Source of the DNA: Mytilinidion resinicola
Taxonomy: Eukaryota > Ascomycota > Dothideomycetes > Mytilinidiales > Mytilinidiaceae
Direction: 5' to 3'
Assembly: GCF_010093595.1 (NCBI RefSeq)
Contig: NW_022985449.1
Location: 555,410 to 619,409 of the forward strand
DNA length: 64,000 nucleotides
Shown: in pieces, positions 56,726 to 64,000 of the stretch
Position numbering within the stretch: the stretch's first letter is position 1
How the letters are laid out: every line of letters begins with the position of its first letter
Program-made: the position numbers and the translations under genes
The notes under the pieces: generated by a model
Databases searched by the model: none
What the model was told of the DNA's origin: nothing
Seen by the model: the letters and a program-made list of their open reading frames with translations, nothing else

Positions 56726-58269
56726 TTACGTCATCTCTCTCCTCGTCTCCAGCGACAGCTTCGGAGAGTCTTTCGCGCTGAAATCGACAGCTCGAGCTCT
56801 TGTATTGCTGACTTCCCACTGGAACTCTTTAAGCGCTCTCAACTCGCTCCCTACGAACAAGCCACCCATGAGGCCATCAATCACACCCGTGCTCAGGCTC
56901 AAAGTGCTGACGAGCATCAGGATGAACGCAACATAGTTGTGCGGTACCCACCACACCCCGATCAGACAGCCAATGGAGAGGACGAGCTGGAATAAGCAGT
57001 GCCCAAGACGTAGTTGCCGCTGCACCTGCTCCCGCCTCATATACTTTGCAATGGTCGTCAGGATCTCATCGTATGTGGAGATCGGGAGGTAAGTTTCCGG
57101 CAGTGCCCACGGTCCATTGCTGCGGGACGGTTCAGTAGCGCTGGAAACGCTGCGCACCAGAGTCGCTTCGACAGAGAAGTGGTCGCTGAGGGAGCAATGC
57201 AAGGTCGGGTGCCTCCCCGTCATACCAACATTAGCAGACTCCAAAGTCCATTCCGAAGTTGCCTCGCCAGTCGTAGAGTCGTGATGGGATCCACTACTGA
57301 AGAAGATGTAGTCCAAACGTTTGGCGTTGGGGTCTGGGACATCGAGCTCTATCACCACATTCTCGCCCTTCCTGAGACGCCTTTTGTGAGCTTTATTCCA
57401 GCGCCAGCTGTTCAGCACACTGTCGCACGTTGCGCCATTGACTGTGAGGTTGAAATGGGCGTTGGGAATGGGAACCCCTCGCTGCTTCTCCACCTTGTCC
57501 TTCGCAGCGCCAATAGAAGACTCGGGGTGTAGTATTCGCCAGACGTCTCGCCCTGGGGACTGCGTTTCGATAATGCGATGTGCGAGCGATAGTGGGACCA
57601 TGTTGAAATCCCCCAAAGCAATGACGAGATGTCCTCTTTCTGCAGCTCCGTGCATGAGCTTCGCAATCTCCCATGCTTGCGCTGTTCGGTGGCATATGTA
57701 GGAGTCGTGAGGTTCAGTTTCGTAGGGAGCATGAAGCTGCTAGAGTCAGTCACGTATGCTTTGCGTACGAGCTTGGACTGGGTACTAACATGTGTACAAA
57801 AGATCTCAGCAACGTCTCTCCTTTCTGGGCCCATCCGTATACGTGCACAGGCTACTCCTTTGCCCACATACCAGTCCCCACGGTAGAATGCAGCCGGCCG
57901 CCCGTTCAATGGGTACCTCATCATGCTGCTCTCCACGATGGGCCATCTCGACAGAATCACCAGACCACCCCCAAAGATACCGCTATGGTAGAACTTCCCA
58001 TATGGCAAAAAACTGCGCGTCCTATCGCGAATGGCGTTGTAGTCCTGTTGTGTCCAGCATTCTTGGAGTCCGACAATATCTGGCTGCGGGCTCGCAGCGG
58101 CGATCTGGTTTCCGATCTCTATGAGGCGCTCGTTGCGGTATTTGGCTAGAAACTTCAGTCCCCAGCAGTTCAGGGAGAGGATACGAAGCTTGGAGGGCGG
58201 TGCTGACCCAGAATTGGCCATTTCCGGCAAATTGTAGCGGGATGTTGCTGCGACGGGGGAGTTGAGCAT
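56726..58269 (-). CDS. ISC1: inositol phosphosphingolipid phospholipase C (neutral sphingomyelinase)
   Basis: Hydrolyses inositol phosphosphingolipids to ceramide at ER and mitochondrial membranes. Exons 58269-57790 and 57736-56726 (53-nt intron) give 496 residues. A second in-frame ATG at 58221 (MANSGSAPP) would give 480. The endonuclease/exonuclease/phosphatase fold shows LRILSLNCWGLKFLAK, the metal-binding glutamate in VGLQECW, FGGGLVILSRWPI and the IFCTHLHAPYE histidine across the intron. It also has LVIALGDFNMVP (catalytic Asp, Asn) and LSDHFSVEA (catalytic Asp-His). Two C-terminal membrane helices follow (FQLVLSIGCLIGVWWV and YVAFILMLVSTLSLSTGVI, about 400-445). All key residues are present. 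Confidence 0.94.
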
Positions 58270-58643
58270 CGAGTGAATAGATGGGCAAGAACTAGCGAGG
58301 ACGTCGCGTCAGTGCGCCCAACCCCTGACGGCAACCTTGACATCACTCCAGTTCCACGATTTTGCTTCAGTACTAAACAACTTTTACGCGCAGTCTCTAA
58401 ACAAGTGGCTCATTTGGCTGTTATGTTGAAACGTATCGCAGCCTGTCAAGACAGTTACAAATAAGTACACATAGATCCATGAAAAGGCGCTGTAGAGCTG
58501 AAGTGAAAGACTCAGCACGTTTCCAACGTAGTAAAACATTCTAGCTAAAGTATTACAGTCTAGGACTGTAGGAAAGTTGTAGGGGAATCTCACACTACTA
58601 TCATGATATCCCTCCGCCACCGCCCCGTTCCCTTTGTCTCCAC
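58270..58643. other. intergenic
   Basis: Spacer between two minus-strand genes; no feature recognised. Confidence 0.5.
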
Positions 58644-59252
58644 TCAGTCTTTCACATTCCCTTCCTCCAGCAAAACTTTCACGAGCTCCTGCTCCCGCTT
58701 TACACTCTGTTGCACCCCCTTCAAAGATTCCACTACCATTCCCTTGCTCCTCGATACAGTCGGATATCCGAAAGTCCGATGCATCACGCTTGCAACCTCT
58801 CCCATCTCCTTCACCAGCTTCTCCAAGTCGTCGACCTGCTGCCTCGAGATCTCGCTCCCGCGACTCTGCTCGCAATCCCTAAGCGTTGACGCCAATGCCC
58901 TCATGACGCCGCGATGCACATCGAGATACGGCTTCAGCGTAGTCAACGTGGTGCGCACGTAGGCCTTGAAGTGCCGGTTCGGGTCGGGGTACGGCCGGGA
59001 ATCTACTGCGTGGATCGCCGGCAGTCCTTCAAAGAATGAATCAATACCTGCGGTAAGGCTAGTAAGGGAAGTATTAAGCTCTGTGAATTGCTCGGTGAGA
59101 GGTGGAGTAGGATTGTTGGACTGCGGAATCGCCATCGCTTCAGCTTCGTTAATGGCAGCTAGGTGTGAGTCTGTAAGATCTCGTAGGTCGGCCAAGTGGA
59201 AGTTATAGAGGCTTGTATGGTACTTTGTGATTGCTGGTTGCACTGTGAACAT
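58644..59252 (-). CDS. unknown helical protein, 202 residues
   Basis: A single open frame from ATG 59252 to 58644. The product looks all-helical: charged stretches such as ISRQQVDDLEKLVKEMGEVASVMH and SVKREQELVKVLLEEGNVKD suggest coiled coils. No signal peptide, membrane segment or catalytic motif is seen. It lies between ISC1 and the UBR1-type gene on the same strand with about 0.4-0.8 kb spacers. The regular sequence and clean length favour a real gene, probably conserved among filamentous fungi. I do not recognise a family and propose no function. Confidence 0.6.
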   Translation of the reverse strand: MFTVQPAITKYHTSLYNFHLADLRDLTDSHLAAINEAEAMAIPQSNNPTPPLTEQFTELNTSLTSLTAGIDSFFEGLPAIHAVDSRPYPDPNRHFKAYVRTTLTTLKPYLDVHRGVMRALASTLRDCEQSRGSEISRQQVDDLEKLVKEMGEVASVMHRTFGYPTVSRSKGMVVESLKGVQQSVKREQELVKVLLEEGNVKD

Positions 59253-60035
59253 GGTGGATCTTTCGGGACATAGGGGTTCGATGGATGTAGTCTTTTTTCC
59301 CGTGCTTGCTAAGTACTTCTGTTAGTCCTATTTCACAGAGTGAAGACACTCGTTTGTACGTGGCAAGCGTCGTAGCAACGGAGACTACAGCAGGTTGCTG
59401 GCATCTACTTGGGCATGGCCAATGGATAACCTCACATGACCTATCACATGGTACAGCGCCTGGGCAAAATTCTGTGTACTCCTGCTGACCACTGTCTGGG
59501 GTTCTTCGCTGCATTATCATGAATCCAGATAAGATGTAAAGATCAAGACAACGCAGACTGGGGCGGTCCCAAACGCTTTTGACCTACCTTTTACGGCATT
59601 TTCGTAACGGGGACCCAGCTTCTCATCAAATCTCTAGAAGTAAGGTTAGAAACAACTGTGAGAGGGTGTGCACTTTGAGCATTTCAACGCAGGCACCTTT
59701 CCCATGGCCCGTCCACGCGGTCTTCAAGATCGTTTCAAGTACATGAACTCATGAGTTGCACGCGCATCTTGGTTCTCAATATGACTGTACTCATTAGACT
59801 ACAGCTATACCACTACAAACTCACGGAGCCTCCCATAACCATATACAGCCGCTGCACACTTTGCCGGCTCCCAATAACATGACCAGACACTACCAATGGC
59901 CAAGCCATACCGTTCCCCTAATCTAGACCTAATGGATGGGTCTCCGATGCACCTCTCAAGTTTCTACGTCCAAACGCCGTCCGAGAGTGCCCAAAGCATT
60001 TCCCTTCGTCTTACTAGAACGCCTAAACACCACAC
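59253..60035. other. intergenic
   Basis: No supported gene; holds the promoter of the gene at 59252 and the 3' UTR of the UBR1-type gene. Confidence 0.5.
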
Positions 60036-63000
60036 TCACAGAGTCTCCCACCCTCCATTGTTCACATCCCCCTCCAATCTCCTCGCTATCATGCTCGGGA
60101 CGCCGTGATGGAGCCAGACCTGCCTCAGAAGATGGTCGTATCTCTTCTGGTTCAAGAACAGCTGGTGGTGCCGCCTCAACGTCGGATCTACCTCGCCATG
60201 CTTGTCTAGATATGGCGCCACGGCCCACGTGCCGTTCGACATATTCATGAAGAGCACCATGCACTTGCGGATATTGATAAAAAGGCCGATGTTGCCGCCG
60301 CACCTGTTGAGTATGTTAGTAAGTTGAACGAATTATCACTCCTTCGAGGAACTTCGGTTTGGACTTTACTTACTTTGTCTGGTGCTGGAAGCAGCCCCCT
60401 TTGTTCCGATCCTTCATGCAGCAAACGCCCTGGCTGCAGAAGATCTCGCCGCAGAACAAGCACACACAAGGATCTGTCAATTCCTTTCCAGTAGTGGGAC
60501 ACTTCCGCCGGACGGCTTCGTCGGTCAAAGTATCGTAGTTTCGAGGTAACCCCACAAGCTCAAAGATGGTTGGATGTGCGAGCGATATAGTCGGTCTAGC
60601 GGGGCGCTTGCCCTCCCGTGACCAGCACCAGTGCCGCAACCAGCCGCTCACAGTTGCTCGGGTGGCTTCGCCACCAGGGTTATCAGCTGAAAAGTCGCGG
60701 AACATTTCGTGCAGAGAAGGGAGTTTGAGAACGGACGTGAGCCGAACAATCTCACGCTCTTCAGAGACAGCATTAGGTGTAGGGGGAAATTCAACACCAA
60801 AGCGAACGTTCAAAAGGATCGCAGCTTTTCGGAGGAAAGGTAGGGCGTAAGACTCCATCATCGTATGCATGAAGTGGAAGAACTTCTCGTCCCCCAGGGT
60901 CTTAGCGGCTATGGCATCGGCATCGTTTCCTGAGAAAGCAGTGGAAGGATAGTCATGTGTCCGGGCAGTGTTGACAATGTGGCCAACAAACGAAGACAAC
61001 TCTTCAATTTCTTGTCGAGAAGCGCTGCTTTTCTCGGGATTTATGAAAGGGCCTGGGCGCTGCCAGTGGCCGTGTACTGAGGGTATATCAGTTAAAGGCG
61101 CCTCCTCCGGACTTCCAAACGGATTACTTGAGTCGTCAGCCGCGTAGGCAATGACGACACGGACAAGTTCGGCAAGATAGCAAAGCCGAAGCATATGGAA
61201 TATGTCCAAGTTGTGTGATGGCACACAACAGACTGCACACTCCGAGAGGAACACGAATGGATCCTGGTACAAAAGAGCAGATATTCCCTTCGCCTCGTAA
61301 GGAAGCGCATTTTGTGGAAAGACTTTTGGATGCCCCACGAAGAGCTGATGCAGTTGTCTGTCTCGGCTGTCCATGAATTCCTGGCACGTCTTGGATGCGC
61401 CTGAATTTCGAAGACCGCCAACTGCAAAGTACGACGATACGGTCTCCGAGAAAATTCTCAAATGTGCTATTGACTGTGGCGGGATTTTGTCCAAAAGCGT
61501 AGTTCTGGGATTAGGGGACTCCACTCCTCTCTGGGCAATCTCAACGGCAGAAATTGAGTACCCGAGCGCTCTAGCCAACGTATCAGTATAGGTCAGGTCG
61601 TCCAGCGCATTTGCTGAAGTATGAGGATATGCAAATCGGGTCTGAAGACCATTCGCACGCATTGAGTCCTTCAACCGCTGATAAATCTTATTCAGCTCGA
61701 TCAGAGGCAGACTCTGGGCGGGATCCGGGTGACCTTCGGAGGGAATCACGATAGGGTCCCTATGGTCTTCTTGCGTAGGAAGAGGCAGAAAGGCCGGGAC
61801 TTGGAATCGGTGGTGGTGTGCGGGCTGAGGCACAGGCGGGGTCGATATGAAGCTTGCCTTCATCAACTCAGGGAGGCGAGACGCCAGCTGTGGTATCATT
61901 TCTTCATTGCCATAGTCCATGAAAAGGCTCTGCTGTCGCTCGATGCGAGATTTCTCAGGAGTTTTATCCAACTTCGAAATCTGGACCGCAAGACTGGACC
62001 CGATCCAGTCGCTGAACGGTATCTCCGGTTCGAGAATTCCGGGATATTCGACGGTCTTGCCCTTCCAGATGATAGGCAAGAATACGTTGCCCAGAGCCTT
62101 ACACAGAGGGCACAGGAACTCTTTGACATCTGGTCTCTCGGGATGGTTGCGAGCAATCTGATTGACATGTCGCCGCTTTGTAGCGTCAGTGTATGCATCA
62201 AAACAGTTGAAGTGCATGATATGGCCGCAGCCGGTTGTGACTGGGCCGCGTCTAGTATAAGCATGAGGAAACCCCTTCCCTAGCTCTTGTCGTTCTGTAA
62301 TTATCACGTTCCCTTCTGAGGTCACCTTCTCTACCACCCGTCGGTTTTGACCGGCAACACCGAAAGGTCGAATCGAGTCAGCAGAACGATCGAGATTTGT
62401 GGGAGTACTTGACACCTCCGTGACCCAGTCTTCATCCTTAGTGTCTGTTTGTCGGAGAATTGTGCTTTCAGCAATGTAAGCAAACGTGCCGTACAGCCGA
62501 TGCTCGTTTGTCTCTTCCTGACAGAGAATGCAATTTCCGCCAGGAAATTTGACGACGGTCTTCTCCGAGACAGGCGCAAAGTCATCGTCTAAATCATCTG
62601 AATCATCCGCACCCCAATCAATAGACTGGTTGGCTAAGAATTCCCCTTGCTGCGCTTTGAAAGCAGCCATGACTTTGTCCTTCCTCTCCTGCGCTTGTTT
62701 CTTTTTCAGATCCTTTTCGACCACAGCATCAACAAAAGAGGCAGGCGATGCGGTATCCATCCGGTCTATAGGGATGTTAAGTGCAGTCGACGCGGATTGG
62801 AACACTGTACGTTGATGTTGCTTGAGACGGTGAATGATGAGCTTGATCTTCGGCTCGCAGGCCGTGAACGCTTCGATACCTGTCAATGCATTCAAGACAG
62901 ACAAAATTGTTGAATGGCCAGCAATTCCAACATTTGCGTGCTTTGTTAGAACATTAGCGACGAAGGATCCTGGAGCGGTATCGGACATCTCATCTTCGTG

Positions 63001-64000
63001 CACTTTGTCTTCTAAGATTGCCACCAATACTAATTGGAGGACGAATTGTAGGTACCCTTCAACTCTTGTAAGCGGGACCGTAGGCGTTGTAGCTTCGGCC
63101 TGGAGGCCATAACCGAGTAGGTAGTAGATGATCTGAGCAAATAGAGGCGTCTTGGTGAATGCTGCAAGATCCGTGAATACGCCTGATGGTATGTCCCTCA
63201 ATTTAGGCTCGAAGACAATATCCTCGGCCTGTTTGCCGGTCTTCTTGGCCATGTAGTTTTTGTATATCGTTTCTGCTTCTTCCCGCTGATTACGATTGTA
63301 CTGAGTGATGTATGGGTCAATCAGCGTAATGAACTCTTCCTTCAGCTCAAATGTTCCGGAGTCGGAAAGGCCCTCGGGAGGCTTGAATTTGGTCATGTCG
63401 GATAGCACCGTATTGAACTCGTTCATATCTTGAATCCTCTCGGAAATGCGAGCAGTAAGCTCTGAGAAGGACAGAGGCTTGAAGCAGAGAACGTGCGCAA
63501 TGTCGCGGCGCATGGCAATGACGTGAGGCTCTGGTTCATCCTCGATAGGAAGAAGGGGCAGCCTATCACTCAAGAGAATGATTAAGAGGTGAACAAAGTC
63601 CTCAACAACATCGATGATCTGAGAGTCTTCAATGCCAGGTGTGTTGGCGTAGTGGCCCTTCGCCCAATGCATCAAACCAAACCTGTCAACCATAGATGCA
63701 AGAAAAGTCGCTGGGTTACAGATGACCAAAGCAGTCTGCAAGAGGAATATGTCTCTCTGGTAAGAGACATCCCGCTGTCCAACATTCCTGTAAGTAGACA
63801 TTTGGTGGCGGAGGGTGATGCCATTTCTAACCCAAATGCCACCTCGCATTTGAGACAGCCAAGCGCAGACTCGGAGGGGAAAGTCGAACAGAGCGAGGAG
63901 ATACTCGTCCGGTTGGTGTTCGGGAATCAATGCATTAAGAGGTATGGGTGGCTCTCTCAATTCTTGGACTGAGAACAGCAACAATCCCCAGAGCTGATCC
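60036..64000 (-). CDS. UBR1-type E3 ubiquitin ligase (N-recognin), C-terminal part
   Basis: RING-type ligase of the N-degron pathway; the gene enters from the right edge. The window holds an exon open from 64000 to 60374, a 70-nt intron (60373-60304) and the last exon 60303-60036, about 1,300 residues. The substrate-binding UBR box must lie outside. Seen are a winged-helix/linker part (YLQFVLQLVLVAILEDKVHEDE) and an atypical RING with CILCQEETNEHRLYG, TTGCGHIMHFNCFDAYTDATKRR and EFLCPLCKALGN. The C-terminal cap domain follows with GKELTDPCVCLFCGEIFCSQGVCC and, after the intron, CGGNIGLFINIRKCMVLFMN, ending with LRRHHQLFLNQKRYDHLLRQVWL. The Cys/His motif spanning the intron confirms the splice. 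Confidence 0.93.

Noticed and set aside
1..64000. CRISPR arrays, bacterial operons, ribosome binding sites, riboswitches
   Set aside because: None expected or seen in this spliced fungal nuclear DNA.

Overview
The window is nuclear DNA of a filamentous ascomycete (Pezizomycotina). Reasons: compact genes with 47-180 nt GT-AG introns, typical fungal families (HET, LaeA-like methyltransferase, Ssr4, secreted large catalase, tyrosinase), and decayed sequences whose stops often look like CAG/CAA to TAG/TAA (CpA to TpA) changes, as repeat-induced point mutation (RIP) would produce. I cannot name the species. Exon boundaries were worked out by hand from frame, splice consensus and protein-family continuity; no alignment or RNA evidence was available.

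Layout. 1-5.7 kb is gene-poor: the start of an unrecognised minus-strand gene runs off the left edge, followed by a decayed LaeA-like methyltransferase. 5.8-8.3 kb is an intact phosphoketolase gene. 8.68-10.89 kb is a dead piggyBac transposon with both terminal inverted repeats and TTAA flanks. 12.4-15.1 kb is a secreted large-subunit catalase. 15.5-19.0 kb is a head-to-head housekeeping pair, UTP18 (rRNA processing) and a Hep59/Tls1 splicing-factor homologue. 20.4-22.3 kb is a broken HET-domain gene. 23.9-32.4 kb carries an inositol-monophosphatase-type enzyme, a BTB protein, an F-box-like protein, a Swd3/WDR5-like WD40 protein and the 24 kDa subunit of complex I.

33.5-42.0 kb holds an RBM42-like RRM protein, 6-phosphogluconate dehydrogenase (11 coding exons), LSM12 and Ssr4 (SWI/SNF-RSC). 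43.7-45.9 kb is a secreted tyrosinase. 46.6-48.4 kb is a 4-coumarate-CoA-ligase-like gene with a TAG just after a conserved motif. 48.4-50.8 kb is an accessory segment: a broken acidic repeat protein, bounded by the ligase gene's 3' end and a diverged second copy of that 3' end.

51.0-64.0 kb is again housekeeping: RPB5, PPM1 (PP2A leucine carboxyl methyltransferase), TAF12, ISC1 (sphingolipid phospholipase C), a 202-residue unknown protein and the C-terminal part of a UBR1-type N-recognin cut by the right edge.

The intact genes serve general cell functions (transcription, splicing, rRNA processing, respiration, pentose phosphate metabolism, oxidative stress, melanin-type phenol oxidation). 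They do not form an obvious biosynthetic cluster. The most unusual material is the accessory or decayed DNA: the piggyBac element in a palindromic site, the 48-51 kb segment, and the shared pattern of CAG to TAG type stops.
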